Below are positions 42,576 to 52,058 of a stretch of DNA of 64,000 bases, piece by piece. The first letter of the stretch is position 1. Every line of letters starts with the position of its first letter. The stretch lies in assembly GCF_000691525.1 (NCBI RefSeq), contig NZ_JMDW01000007.1, positions 62,001-126,000 on the forward strand. Direction: 5' to 3'. The DNA is from Mycolicibacterium neoaurum ATCC 25795. Lineage in GTDB: Bacteria > Actinomycetota > Actinomycetes > Mycobacteriales > Mycobacteriaceae. Under the pieces are notes generated by a model, which was not told where the DNA came from, searched no databases, and saw nothing but the letters and a program-made list of their open reading frames with translations. The position numbers and the translations under genes are program-made.

Positions 42576-44099
42576 GTGGGCACCGTGAAGGGCGGCTCTC
42601 GGCTGGGCACCCGGTTCGGACTCTACGAGCTGCAATCCGTGCTCGGCGTGGGTGGCATGGGCGAGGTGTACCGCGCCTACGACACCGTCCGCGACCGGAT
42701 GGTGGCGATCAAGCTGCTGCGCGCCGACCTTGCGACCGACCCCAGCTTCCGGGATCGGTTCCGCCGGGAATCCCGGTTGGCCGCGCGGTTGCACTCGCCG
42801 CACATCATCCCCGTGCACGACTTCGGTGAGATCGACGGTGTGCTGTACATCGACATGCGCCTGGTGGAAGGCCCCAGCCTCAAGGACATCCTGCGGGGCC
42901 AGGGTGCGCTCGCGCCGCGCCGCGCGACGTCGATCATCGCGCAGGTGGCCACGGCGCTGGACGCCGCACACGCTGCGAACCTGGTGCACCGTGATGTCAA
43001 ACCCGAGAACATCCTGCTGACCACAGAGGATTTCGCCTACCTGGTCGACTTCGGCATCGCGCACGGCGGGGGAGAACCGTCGGTGACCTCGACAGGGCTT
43101 GTCGTCGGTTCCAGCGCCTACCTGGCACCCGAGCGTTTCAGCGGTGATCGCGGTGCGCCGGCGGCCGATGTCTACTCGCTCGCCTGCGTGCTCTACGAGA
43201 GCCTCACGGGTCTGGAACCGTACGCCGCCGACGATGTCCGGCAGGTGTGGGCCGCACACATGTTCTCCGCACCGCCGCGGCCGAGCATCATGCGCCGTGG
43301 GGTCAGCCGGGCGTTCGATGACGTGATCGCCCGCGGGATGGCCAAGGACCCGAACCGGCGCTACCCGACGGCGGGTGAGTTGGCCAGGGCGGCCGTGCGG
43401 GTCGTCGACGACGCGCGATCGGCGGTGCCCGGATCAGCCGGCCCGCCGGCGGTGCCCCATCTCGCCGGCTCGCCGGCGGTGCCCGGATCAGCCGGCTCGC
43501 CGGCGGGAACCCAGCGATACTCCGCGGTGTACCCGACGCCGCATCCCTCGGTGGTGACACCGCTGCCGCCGCGCACCCGGCGCCGCATATCCACCCGGTG
43601 GATGGTGGCGCTGGCAACCATCGGATTGTTCGCCATCGCAGCGGCTTTGGCATCGGCACTGGTACTCGGCGGTGACGACACGCCGTCATCGAGATCGCCA
43701 CTGGCCGCGCCGGCACAGTCATCGGAACCGACAGGGCCGTCGCAGGCGGGCCGGTCGACAGCCGCCGTCGACGGGGTATCCGGAACGGACTCACGAGGTT
43801 TCGTCGGGCATTCGGCCCGCTGCGACAGCTCCAGCTCGCCGGTCGCACTGATCCGGACCGCCCAGTCGCTGGCGATCATCTGCCAGACCACATCCGGCGA
43901 CTTCTATTACCGCGGTGAACGCTTGCGGGACGGCGCCAACCTCGAGATACGCAACGCGCAGCGGTCCGGCCCCGGATTCGTCGCCGTCAATCCAGCCGAC
44001 GGCGCCCGCTACGCGGTCATGCCCGACCTGTTGACCATCTCCAGCAACGGGCGGGTGGATTCCTCCGAAAGCGCACTGGAGTACGGTGCGGCGCAATGA
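42576..44099 (+). CDS. Transmembrane Ser/Thr protein kinase (PknD/E/H-like)
   Basis: 507 residues. Kinase domain 15-275: Gly loop GVGGMGEVY, Lys46 (VAIKLL), HRD Asp140 (VHRDVKPEN), DFG at 158-160, and an activation loop with TSTGLVVGSSAYLAPE including Thr residues for autophosphorylation. A Pro/Ala linker (about 282-340) contains three 9-residue repeats. One TM spans about 342-366. An extracytoplasmic domain of about 140 residues has two cysteines (HSARCDSS, IICQ), likely a disulfide. GTG 42576 has AAGGA upstream. The sensor domain is unlike PASTA; the ligand is unknown. Confidence 0.92.
   Translation: MGTVKGGSRLGTRFGLYELQSVLGVGGMGEVYRAYDTVRDRMVAIKLLRADLATDPSFRDRFRRESRLAARLHSPHIIPVHDFGEIDGVLYIDMRLVEGPSLKDILRGQGALAPRRATSIIAQVATALDAAHAANLVHRDVKPENILLTTEDFAYLVDFGIAHGGGEPSVTSTGLVVGSSAYLAPERFSGDRGAPAADVYSLACVLYESLTGLEPYAADDVRQVWAAHMFSAPPRPSIMRRGVSRAFDDVIARGMAKDPNRRYPTAGELARAAVRVVDDARSAVPGSAGPPAVPHLAGSPAVPGSAGSPAGTQRYSAVYPTPHPSVVTPLPPRTRRRISTRWMVALATIGLFAIAAALASALVLGGDDTPSSRSPLAAPAQSSEPTGPSQAGRSTAAVDGVSGTDSRGFVGHSARCDSSSSPVALIRTAQSLAIICQTTSGDFYYRGERLRDGANLEIRNAQRSGPGFVAVNPADGARYAVMPDLLTISSNGRVDSSESALEYGAAQ
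43422..43502 (+). repeat. Three tandem 27-bp units in the kinase linker
   Basis: Units at 43422-43448, 43449-43475 and 43476-43502. Units 1 and 3 differ by one base; unit 2 differs more. They encode AVPGSAGPP/AVPHLAGSP/AVPGSAGSP between the kinase and the membrane segment. Repeat number is likely to vary between strains. Confidence 0.9.
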
Positions 44100-44149
44100 T
44101 TCGCCCCTAGCCAGGCACACGGGCCCGCACCCGGGGTTAGGGTCTGTGC

Positions 44150-45361
44150 GTGAAGAGGATGGGTGTGTTCCCCGCCGCAGTCGGCACCGCTGCGGTCATG
44201 GTGATCCTGACCGGATGCGCGTCTCCGCAGCCGCCGGCGCCGGGCGGTCCGGCGGCATCGACGCCGCAGACCTCGCTGCCCCCGATCGTCGGTGCGGCGC
44301 AGCTGGATGCTGGTAGGTATCCGACCGCGCCGCGTCCGCCGCTGGGCCGGGCCGGTGACCCGAAGCTGGGGGCGGTGGTCGACGCCCAGCGGCTGGCCGA
44401 TCACGTCGTCGGTCCGTGGGAGGCCAACCGTGAGCTGATCTCCCCGTACCTGAGCACCTTCTACCTGCTGGATGCTCCCACCCAACTGTCCCAGTTCTCA
44501 CCCGACAGTGTGGCGCAACGGGCGCAGGGGCACGGCTTCGTCAACGGTTTCGCCTCCGCGCGAGAGGCTCCCGACAAGGCCATCATGATCAACGCGGTCA
44601 TGCGATTCCCGGATCCGGCCGCCGCACAGGCGGCCGCCACCGATATGAACAGCGCGACCGCCGAGCAGTCGGTGCGTGGTGCCACGCCGGTCCCGGCGAC
44701 CATTCCCGGCCATCCCGAGACCCTGGCATTCACCTACCCGTTCACCCCGACCGGATCGGATCGGCCGTGGGCGGTCATCCGATCCTTCACCCCACACGGT
44801 CCCTTCGTGTTCATGCAACTCACCCAGTCCGCCGATGGTTTGGACGCGGCGGCGATGCTGGTGCAGAAGGTGGTCGAACTGCAAGGACCGCGGGTCGACA
44901 AGTTCGCTCCTGCCGATCCGGGTGCGCTCGCCGAGGTCGAGCTCGACCCCACCGGTCTGCTTGCCAAAACGCTTCCGGCGGAGTCCAATCCGAGTTCGAC
45001 AAAGAATGCCGTGTACGACGAACGCGGCGCCATGCACTTCCAGACCAACCCGCTGGAATCGAAGACGCTGTTCTCCGACACCGGCGTCACCTCGGTCGCG
45101 ATGGCCGCTGCGAGTGTGTATCAGGCCCGCAACCCGGGGTCGGCGTTGATGATCGTCAATGCGTTCAGCAAGGAGATCCTGAACCAGGGCGAGGCCGTCG
45201 AGCCGGTGCCGCAACTGCCGGAGAGCCACTGCGCCACCCGCGGGAAGTCGTTCTACTGTGTCGCGCTGGCCGGTGAGTACGCGGTCGAGGTGAACGGGGA
45301 CGCGCTGCCCGATGTGCATCAGCGCACCGCGGCCCAGTACATCCTGCTGACAGCCGGTTGA
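44150..45361 (+). CDS. DUF7373-type mycobacterial lipoprotein
   Basis: 403 residues. The lipobox LTGC is at about residues 20-23, followed by a Pro-rich linker and the pattern PQTSLPPIVGAAQLDAGRYPTAPR seen in a mycobacterial lipoprotein family. Two further cysteines near the C-terminus (SHCATRGKSFYCVAL) probably form a disulfide. GTG at 44150. It follows the kinase by 50 bases on the same strand and may be a partner or substrate at the membrane (inference). Function is unknown. Confidence 0.82.
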   Translation: MKRMGVFPAAVGTAAVMVILTGCASPQPPAPGGPAASTPQTSLPPIVGAAQLDAGRYPTAPRPPLGRAGDPKLGAVVDAQRLADHVVGPWEANRELISPYLSTFYLLDAPTQLSQFSPDSVAQRAQGHGFVNGFASAREAPDKAIMINAVMRFPDPAAAQAAATDMNSATAEQSVRGATPVPATIPGHPETLAFTYPFTPTGSDRPWAVIRSFTPHGPFVFMQLTQSADGLDAAAMLVQKVVELQGPRVDKFAPADPGALAEVELDPTGLLAKTLPAESNPSSTKNAVYDERGAMHFQTNPLESKTLFSDTGVTSVAMAAASVYQARNPGSALMIVNAFSKEILNQGEAVEPVPQLPESHCATRGKSFYCVALAGEYAVEVNGDALPDVHQRTAAQYILLTAG

Positions 45362-45460
45362 GCCATCACGGCCAGGACTACGGGCTTTCCGTGATACGGA
45401 TGACCCCATCGCGGTGCGAATCTCTTCTCAGCTGTCCATGCCACTGAGGAGACGACGATC

Positions 45461-46210
45461 ATGACCACCGAGAACATCACCGTCATAGGTGCCACCGGGC
45501 AGATCGGTGCACCGCTGGTCGACATGCTGACCGCTGCGGGGTACCGGGTGCGGGCCGCGTCCCGGCGATCCGGGGTCGACGCCGCCCTCGGCACAGGCCT
45601 GGTGGAGGCGCTGTCGGAGGCGGACGTCGTGATCGACGTGCTGAACTCGCCGACGATGGACGATGACGCCGCGCTGGCGTTCTTCACCGCGGCCGCTGCC
45701 AACATCAGCGGTGCCGCGAAGAAAGCCGGTGTGGGCCATTACGTCCTACTGTCGATCGTCGGTGTCGACGGCCTGCGCGGCGGCGGATATCTGAGCGGAA
45801 AGGTCGTGCAGGAGAACACCATCGCGCAGTCGGGCGTGCCATACACCATCGTGCGGGCCACCCAGTTCCACGAGTTCACCGAGATGATCGCCGCCTCGCT
45901 GATCACCGACGGTGTTGTCCGCGCACCGGATGCGCTGATCCAGCCGATTGCCGCGGCCGAGGTGAGTGCCGTGCTGGCGCGGGTCGCCGGCGAGGCTCCG
46001 ATCGACGGCGTGCACAATCTGGGCGGACCCGACACCTTCTCGTTCGCCGAACTCGCCGAGCTGGTGCTTCCGGGTGCCGACCAGTTGCGCATCGTCACCG
46101 ACCCGGAGGCCACCTATTTCGGCACCCCGGTCACCGCGACGAGCCTGGTGACCGGTCCCGGCGCGGAGCTGGCAACGACCCGGCTGGTGGATTGGCTCGG
46201 TGCCCGATGA
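45461..46210 (+). CDS. NAD(P)H-binding SDR/NmrA-like protein
   Basis: 249 residues. The Rossmann motif is ITVIGATGQIGAPLVDML. A LSIVGVDGLRGGGYLSGK stretch follows, where Tyr-Lys are placed as in YxxxK of SDRs, and then IVRATQFHEF and HNLGGPDTFSF. GAGGAG lies upstream of the ATG. It overlaps the nitroreductase gene (ATGA), so the two form one operon. A bias towards quinone or nitro-compound reduction is inferred from the pairing. Confidence 0.85.
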   Translation: MTTENITVIGATGQIGAPLVDMLTAAGYRVRAASRRSGVDAALGTGLVEALSEADVVIDVLNSPTMDDDAALAFFTAAAANISGAAKKAGVGHYVLLSIVGVDGLRGGGYLSGKVVQENTIAQSGVPYTIVRATQFHEFTEMIAASLITDGVVRAPDALIQPIAAAEVSAVLARVAGEAPIDGVHNLGGPDTFSFAELAELVLPGADQLRIVTDPEATYFGTPVTATSLVTGPGAELATTRLVDWLGAR

Positions 46211-46860
46211 GCACCCTCGCCGATGTCGTCGAGCACCGTCGATCGACCCGGATGTTCCTGCGCGACAAACCCGTTCCGGTGGAGTTGCTGACGGAGTCGC
46301 TGGCGTTGGCCATGCGGGCACCGTCCAATTCCAACGTGCAACCGTGGCGGCTCTACCTGGCCACGGGTTCCCGCCGGGAGTCTCTCGGCGCCGCACTGTC
46401 GGCCGAGGCGCGGACGAACCCGCCGGCGAACCTCGGTCTACCCGACTCGTTCGCCGCGCTCCGACGTGAACTGGGAGCGCTGGTCTACGGTTCGATGGGG
46501 GTGGCGCGAGACGATACCGAGGCCCGCTGGAACGCGCAGTTGCGCAATTTCGACTTCTTCGGGGCACCGGTGGCGGGCATGGTGTGTATGCACCGCGATC
46601 TCGGGCTGCCCGACGCCCTCGGTGTCGGCATGTTCGTCCAGACCCTGCTGCTGGCGCTGACCGACCGCGGCATCGACAGTTGTGTGCAGGTATCCACCAC
46701 GTTGTATCCCGACCTCGTCAAGCAACACCTCGGTATCCCGGACGAGCTGATCATCCTGTGCGGACTGAGCATCGGTTATGCGGACCCGGCCTTCCCGGCC
46801 AACAACCTGACCATCCCGCGAAACGAGCTCGCCGACAATATCGTGATGCTGGGCGACTGA
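46207..46860 (+). CDS. FMN-dependent nitroreductase family protein
   Basis: 217 residues. The N-terminal signature is VVEHRRSTRMFLRDKPVPVELL with MRAPSNSNVQPWRLYL (FMN phosphate and isoalloxazine contacts). The core ends ILCGLSIGYADPAFPANNL. It is an NfsA/NfsB-like enzyme that reduces nitroaromatics, quinones or enones with NAD(P)H. ATG 46207 overlaps the upstream stop. Confidence 0.9.
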   Translation: MSTLADVVEHRRSTRMFLRDKPVPVELLTESLALAMRAPSNSNVQPWRLYLATGSRRESLGAALSAEARTNPPANLGLPDSFAALRRELGALVYGSMGVARDDTEARWNAQLRNFDFFGAPVAGMVCMHRDLGLPDALGVGMFVQTLLLALTDRGIDSCVQVSTTLYPDLVKQHLGIPDELIILCGLSIGYADPAFPANNLTIPRNELADNIVMLGD

Positions 46861-46878
46861 CCCGGTGCACGAGCCGTC

Positions 46879-49638
46879 TCAGATATGTGTCCTGAGCTCA
46901 CGACGCGAGCGGATATTCAACTTGGCGAATACCTTTCGCAGGTGATACTCCACCGTGTGCGCGCTGATGAACAGCTCGCCGGCGATCTCCTGGTTCGTCA
47001 GTCCGCGACCTGCCAACTGCGCGATCTGCTGTTCCTGGGAGGTCAGTGCGTCACCGGCCGCGGTCGGTTGCTTGCGGGTCTTGGTGCCGGTGGCCTGGAG
47101 TTCACGCCGTGCGCGTTCGGCGAACCCGGCCACGCCCATCCGGTGAAACGACTCATGTGCCACGCGTAGCTGTTCGCGGGCCAGTTTGGCGGAACGATTG
47201 CGACGCAACCATTCTCCGTACAGCAGGTGTGTCCTGGCCAGCTGTGCCGCCTGCCTGGTCCTGCCGAACTGGTCGAGCGCCTCGTCATAGAGCTCCGCGG
47301 CGGCCGGTCCGTCGGCGAGCAGTGCCCGCGACCTAGCGAGTGACCCCAGCGCCCGTGGGGTCGAGGCGGCCAGTGTGCGTGCCTGCAGATGTTCCATCGC
47401 TTCGGCGGCCCGCTCGGGTTGGTCGCAGCGGACCGCGGCCTCGATGAGCTCCAACAGCATCTCGTTGTAGAAACCAAGGTCCTCATAGGCGAAAGCGCGC
47501 AACCCCGCGTCCAGCGCCTCCTGGTAGCGGCCCCTGCCGTTGTTGAGCACGGCGGCACCGTAATGAGCCAATCCCGTGATGCGGCCCTCGCCGCGGGCGG
47601 TGCTGTCCTTGAGTGCGGCGTCGATGAGCCGAGACGCCTCGACGTCATCGCCGGACCACGCCGCAAGAACGAGACGGTGATACCGCGGCGGCGTGTATCC
47701 GGTGGCGACCGAGATCTCGTGTGCCTTGGTAACCAGGTCACGCGCCGAATCCAGTGCACCGGCCTCCATCTCGGAACCGGCGCGGGCCAGCAGGGATGCG
47801 GGCAACAGGGTGAGTGCGCCGCGCTCGGTTGCGAGCTGGATGGCGTATGCGGAGATATCGCGCCAGCCCTCGTCGTCCCATGCCTCGTGGATCAGGGATT
47901 CGTGCACGACCGGGAAACCGAGCCAGAACCAGTCGTTACCGGCACCGGCGACCTCGTCGCGACCGGCCGTCTTCAACGCCTCCAGCGCCGTCTGCACGGC
48001 GGGCATGGCGGCCTCCGCACCCGATGCAAGCCGGTCGGCCAGCGCCCTGGCGACCTGATCGAGCGGGCGACCGCCCTCGACGGCGGCGAATGCGGTGCGG
48101 GCGGCCGCACCGATCTCGGCGGCCTTGGTGCCGCCGTGGCGGCCGACGTACATCGCCGCCGTCATCGCCTCCAGATAGGCTGCCCCGGCCATCGCCGGAG
48201 CAAGCACCTGCAATTGTTCTGCCACCGTGCGGAACTGGTCGACCGCAGACAACAGCGCCTGGGCGTCGCCCCTGGTCCTTGCCGAGACGAACGTCAGGCG
48301 GGTCCGCAACTGCGCCCACTGTGCCTGCTGCAGGTCCGACAACGGGCACAGCTGCGCGGTCGCCAACAGATGCCTTGCGGAGTCGAACGATGCGACCTCG
48401 CGATGCGCTTCGGCGGCCGCCAGTGCGCGCGCGCCGCGGATCGCCGGATCGGGTGTCAGCTCGACAGATCTGGTGAGAAAGGCTGCCGCCGCGGCCGTTC
48501 CACCGCGCTGACGGGCGCGCCGCGCCGAGGCCTCCAGTTCGTCGGCCACCTCGGCGTCGACACCGTCGGCCGCCAGCGCCAGGTGCCAGGCGCGGCGGTC
48601 GGGATCGACGGTCGGGTCGGTGCCGGCGGCCAACGCGCGGTGGGCGGCCCGACGTTCGTCGGTGGTGGCCGAGCGGTAGGCGATACTGCGTGCCAACGGG
48701 TGCTGGAACTGCACCCGGGTGTCGACGGTGATCAGCCCGGCATCCCGCGCGGCCGTCTCCGCCGAGGCAGGTACCTGCTGCACCTCCATCGCACGACGCA
48801 GCAGCGACGGATCACCGACGGGTTCGGAGGCGGCCAGCAGCACCACCCGGCGGGCATCTGCAGGCAGGGACCGTAGCGTCGACAGATAGTGATCCTCGAT
48901 CTCGGCGACCACCGGGCGCCGGTCGGGGCGCTGGAAACCGCCCGCCAGGTCGACGGCATTGAGTCCCTGTGAAATGGCCTGCAGAGCAAGGGGATTGCCG
49001 CGTGCCTCGGCGACGATGCGGTCGCGAACCGCCGGGTCCAGGCGGCCGGGGAACACCGACTCCAGCAGCTCGCGTGCGCTGTCGTCGGCCAGGCCCGGAA
49101 CGGCCATCGCAGGCAACCCGGCGATACCGTCGATGGGCGTACGCAGCGCAAGGACAAGGCCGACCCGGACGTCGGGCAGCCGGCGGGCAACGAAGAACAG
49201 CGTCTGTGCCGACACGGTGTCCAGCCACTGCAGATCATCGACGACCAGCAGCACCGGACGCCGCGCGGCGGCGTCGACGAGCAACCCTATGACGGCGAGG
49301 CCGACCAGGAAGCGGTCCGGGGCGGGCGCGGTGTCACTGAGCCCGAAGGCGCTCTCCAATGCCGCGCGTTGCGGGGCAGGCAGTGCGGCGCGCAGGTCCA
49401 GGATGGGCGCGCACACCTGATGCAGTCCCGCGAATGGCAGTTCCATCTCCGACTCGATGCCGGTGGCCTCGAGGATCTGGAAGTCGGCGGCGGACGCGCG
49501 CAGATGACCGAGCAGGCTGGTTTTTCCGACGCCGGCCTGTCCGAGCAGCACCCGGACCTCGCTGTCGCCGTCTCGGACGGTGCGCAGGAGCGCTTCGAGC
49601 ACTTGGCATTCGGCATTCCTGCCGATCAACGCGGACAT
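46879..49638 (-). CDS. Large ATP-binding LuxR-family (LAL) regulator
   Basis: About 919 residues. The N-terminal AAA/STAND ATPase has Walker A GQAGVGKTSLL and Walker B PVLLVVDDLQWLD. A long TPR-like helical middle follows. The C-terminal LuxR HTH is SQEQQIAQLAGRGLTNQEIAGELFISAHTVEYHLRKVFAKLNIRSR. This is the MalT/LAL type: an inducer binds the middle, ATP drives oligomerisation, and transcription is activated. ATG 49638 is preferred over the GTG at 49656; neither has a strong ribosome site. Its target is unknown. Confidence 0.9.
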   Translation of the reverse strand: MSALIGRNAECQVLEALLRTVRDGDSEVRVLLGQAGVGKTSLLGHLRASAADFQILEATGIESEMELPFAGLHQVCAPILDLRAALPAPQRAALESAFGLSDTAPAPDRFLVGLAVIGLLVDAAARRPVLLVVDDLQWLDTVSAQTLFFVARRLPDVRVGLVLALRTPIDGIAGLPAMAVPGLADDSARELLESVFPGRLDPAVRDRIVAEARGNPLALQAISQGLNAVDLAGGFQRPDRRPVVAEIEDHYLSTLRSLPADARRVVLLAASEPVGDPSLLRRAMEVQQVPASAETAARDAGLITVDTRVQFQHPLARSIAYRSATTDERRAAHRALAAGTDPTVDPDRRAWHLALAADGVDAEVADELEASARRARQRGGTAAAAAFLTRSVELTPDPAIRGARALAAAEAHREVASFDSARHLLATAQLCPLSDLQQAQWAQLRTRLTFVSARTRGDAQALLSAVDQFRTVAEQLQVLAPAMAGAAYLEAMTAAMYVGRHGGTKAAEIGAAARTAFAAVEGGRPLDQVARALADRLASGAEAAMPAVQTALEALKTAGRDEVAGAGNDWFWLGFPVVHESLIHEAWDDEGWRDISAYAIQLATERGALTLLPASLLARAGSEMEAGALDSARDLVTKAHEISVATGYTPPRYHRLVLAAWSGDDVEASRLIDAALKDSTARGEGRITGLAHYGAAVLNNGRGRYQEALDAGLRAFAYEDLGFYNEMLLELIEAAVRCDQPERAAEAMEHLQARTLAASTPRALGSLARSRALLADGPAAAELYDEALDQFGRTRQAAQLARTHLLYGEWLRRNRSAKLAREQLRVAHESFHRMGVAGFAERARRELQATGTKTRKQPTAAGDALTSQEQQIAQLAGRGLTNQEIAGELFISAHTVEYHLRKVFAKLNIRSRRELRTHI

Positions 49639-49705
49639 CGAAGCCGATCTTTGCACGGTCGCCCGCGGCGGGTCGACGCGGCGCGAGGCCGGCGAGGGTC
49701 CGAGA

Positions 49706-50059
49706 TCAGAGGCCGTGTCGGGCCGCGTACTCGCAGACCTTCAGGACCCGCCGCACCGGTGCGCCGGTCAGCAGCGTCAGCACCACGTCGGCCAGTATGC
49801 ACCGGTACTCCAGTGTCTTCAGCATCGTGTACCCGGCACAGCCGAAGAAGTCGATATCGGTGAGGTCCAGCACCATCCGTTGGCACAGCACGACCTTGCT
49901 CAGCGCGTAGTCGAGAAGGATATCGGTGTTGGTCGCGTCCAGTTCGCCGGTCACCGTCACCACTGCCAGATCGAAATCCTGCCAGTGCGTGGTCATCTGC
50001 AGAGCGCGCCGGGCGGTACCGACGGGCAACGGGGTGTCGCTGGGAAGTGTGTCTGTCAT
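49706..50059 (-). CDS. STAS-domain (anti-sigma factor antagonist-like) protein
   Basis: 117 residues, single STAS fold: FDLAVVTVTGELDATNTDILLDYALS, MVLDLTDIDFFGCAG and the helix MLKTLEYR. The segment that normally reads DSSG, with the phosphorylated Ser, reads GCAG here: Cys74 replaces the serine. Regulation by phosphorylation is therefore unlikely, although redox control of Cys74 is conceivable. It sits among regulators on the minus strand, 67 bases upstream of the LuxR-type gene. Confidence 0.8.
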   Translation of the reverse strand: MTDTLPSDTPLPVGTARRALQMTTHWQDFDLAVVTVTGELDATNTDILLDYALSKVVLCQRMVLDLTDIDFFGCAGYTMLKTLEYRCILADVVLTLLTGAPVRRVLKVCEYAARHGL

Positions 50060-50190
50060 GACGCCCTCACTCGAAGCGGGGTGTCGCTGAGGCGACCTGT
50101 GCGGCTGCTGCTCAACCGGCCTCCAGGCTACCGGGATACTGAATCCACATTGCGACGATCATCGGCCGCTGGGCGAAGCGCAGGCGCGCC

Positions 50191-51183
50191 TCACCGCCGT
50201 AGCGTCTCGTGCGGACTCTCGCCGTAGGTCCGCCGATACAGCACGGCGAACCGGCCGGTATGGGCGAAACCCCACCGCGCCGCCGTCGCCGCAACCGTGG
50301 TCACCGACCGGTCGCCGGCGATGAGTTCCTTGCGCGCCTGCGCCAGCCGGATGGTGCGCAGATAGGCCGTCGGCGTGGTGTTGAGGTGCCGCCGGAACAG
50401 GTACTGGACGGTTCGCGGCGACAGGTACAGGGCCGCCGCGATGTCTCGGACACTGATATCGCGTGCGGCGTTGTCCTGGATGAAGTTGACCGCCTGGCGC
50501 AGCAGGGCGGGCTGGTCGGCACCGGCACCGGCATCGGCATCCGGGGATCCCGTCGGCAGGTCGTTGGGGAAGGTGCTCAGCACCGCACTGGCCAGCATCC
50601 GGCCTGCCGAGCGCAGCACGATCGGGTCGTCGGTGGTGTTGTCGGAGGTCAACAAGCTGTCCAGGAACCGTTCGGTGGCCTCCAACGCATGCGTGGCGTG
50701 CGACTCATCGGGTGTGAGCGCGGTGAAGCGTGGTACCGACGGGGACTCGGTGTCTATCGCCGCGACCTCGGCGAGCAGGGCCTTGGACACCACCACCGAC
50801 CGCAGCTGGGCATCGGCGAGGACCACGCGCACGGGGCCGAGGCCGCTCGAGGCCAGGATCCACGTCCCGGGTTCCGCCACCGTGGCGAAGCCGCCGTGCT
50901 GTACCTCGACCCGGCCGGCCAGGACGTGCAGCGCGACGACCGCTGGGACATGCTCGGCGCGCAGCTGCACCACTCCGGTGTGCCGGATCTCCTCGATCGC
51001 GAAGGTGTCGACATCGACCCTGGAGTGTGTGCACGAGCATGGCCCGTGATCGGCGCCATCGGTGCGGGTGATGCTGAATCTGGTCGAATAGCACTGGTCC
51101 AGATACTTCTGGATCAGCTCGGGATCGCTGGAGTTGATGCCTGCTCGCTCGGCCAGGGCGGCAGCAACGGGGTCGGACGTCAT
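50191..51183 (-). CDS. AraC-family transcriptional regulator
   Basis: 330 residues. The N-terminal effector domain (about 1-210) is of the AraC_binding_2 type (QLRAEHVPAVVALHVLAGRVEVQHGG). The C-terminal AraC HTH pair has ISVRDIAAALYLSPRTVQYLFRRHLNTTPTAYLRTIRL and WGFAHTGRFAVLYRRTYGESP. ATG 51183 is preceded by GGAGCCC, a good ribosome site. The target is not evident; the gene lies between STAS and GAF-ANTAR genes. Confidence 0.88.
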   Translation of the reverse strand: MTSDPVAAALAERAGINSSDPELIQKYLDQCYSTRFSITRTDGADHGPCSCTHSRVDVDTFAIEEIRHTGVVQLRAEHVPAVVALHVLAGRVEVQHGGFATVAEPGTWILASSGLGPVRVVLADAQLRSVVVSKALLAEVAAIDTESPSVPRFTALTPDESHATHALEATERFLDSLLTSDNTTDDPIVLRSAGRMLASAVLSTFPNDLPTGSPDADAGAGADQPALLRQAVNFIQDNAARDISVRDIAAALYLSPRTVQYLFRRHLNTTPTAYLRTIRLAQARKELIAGDRSVTTVAATAARWGFAHTGRFAVLYRRTYGESPHETLRR

Positions 51184-51265
51184 CTGGGCTCCACAAAAAT
51201 GGCTCCGGATGGGCGTCGTACCTGAACCCACGGTCTATGGGTTCAGTTTACCCACGTGAGGAAAT

Positions 51266-51976
51266 TCAAACGGGTCGGTCCTCCCCAGTCCTGGAATCGA
51301 TGACCTTCTCGGCGAGTTCGACCAGGGGCGTATTGCTCTCCTGGGAGAGTCTGCGCAAGAGCCCGAAGGCACCGGCCGCGTCCACCCCGAAGCGCTCCAT
51401 CAGGATGCCCTTGGCCTGGCCGATCAGATCTCGGGAAGCCAGTGCGCTGCGGAACTGCTCGTCGCGCACCAGCAGATTCCAGGCGACCGCGGTGTGCGTG
51501 GCAAGGATCAGCCCCAGCTCGACGGCGTCGTCATCGAAGGCATCGGTCTGTTCTCCGTAGAAGTTCAGGGCTCCCATCGCCTCACGGTTGCGGAACAGCT
51601 GAAACGCCAGGGAGGACCGGATGCTGGTGTTCTGCCGCGTCTCCTGGCAGAACAGCGGCCAGCGCTGTTCGGTCTCGACATCACGGATCCGCATCGTGTG
51701 CTGTTCCCAGGCGGCCTCCAGACAGGGCCCCTGCTTGGTGCGACGCTGGATGTCGTCGATCTTGTCGGCCACCGAATCGGTTGCGGCCACCGACTTGACC
51801 TCACCCTCGCGGGTCGCGACCGTGATGCTCGCCGACACGGCGCCCGGCAGCGCGGCTGCTGCATTGACGGTCAGCTCCCGCAGCGCGGTCTCGGTGTCAT
51901 TGGGTTGCGTGCGCTCCAGATCGCGAAGCAACTCCGCGAAGCGGAGGGCGACCGCATCACGTTCGGCATTGAGCAT
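51266..51976 (-). CDS. GAF-ANTAR RNA-binding antitermination regulator
   Basis: 236 residues. The GAF domain (about 20-165) contains GPCLEAAWEQHTMRIRDVETEQRWPLF and LAFQLFRNREAMGALNFYG. The C-terminal ANTAR three-helix domain (about 172-230) contains ALASRDLIGQAKGILMERFGVDAAGAFGLLRRLSQ. ANTAR proteins bind tandem hexanucleotide hairpins to prevent termination; the GAF part would sense a small ligand or redox. ATG 51976. Similar GAF-ANTAR proteins are numerous in mycobacteria. Confidence 0.9.
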   Translation of the reverse strand: MLNAERDAVALRFAELLRDLERTQPNDTETALRELTVNAAAALPGAVSASITVATREGEVKSVAATDSVADKIDDIQRRTKQGPCLEAAWEQHTMRIRDVETEQRWPLFCQETRQNTSIRSSLAFQLFRNREAMGALNFYGEQTDAFDDDAVELGLILATHTAVAWNLLVRDEQFRSALASRDLIGQAKGILMERFGVDAAGAFGLLRRLSQESNTPLVELAEKVIDSRTGEDRPV

Positions 51977-52058
51977 GAGCCACAAAATAGCGCGGATCCC
52001 GCCGACCGGCTCATGGGTATCCCAAACACAGCGCCCAGCGGTGCCCGGGCGTGTGGTG

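Noticed and set aside
45365..45395. 7-bp inverted repeat ATCACGG…CCGTGAT after the lipoprotein gene
   Set aside because: A 17-base spacer and no T-run make it weak as a terminator; it is within chance expectation.
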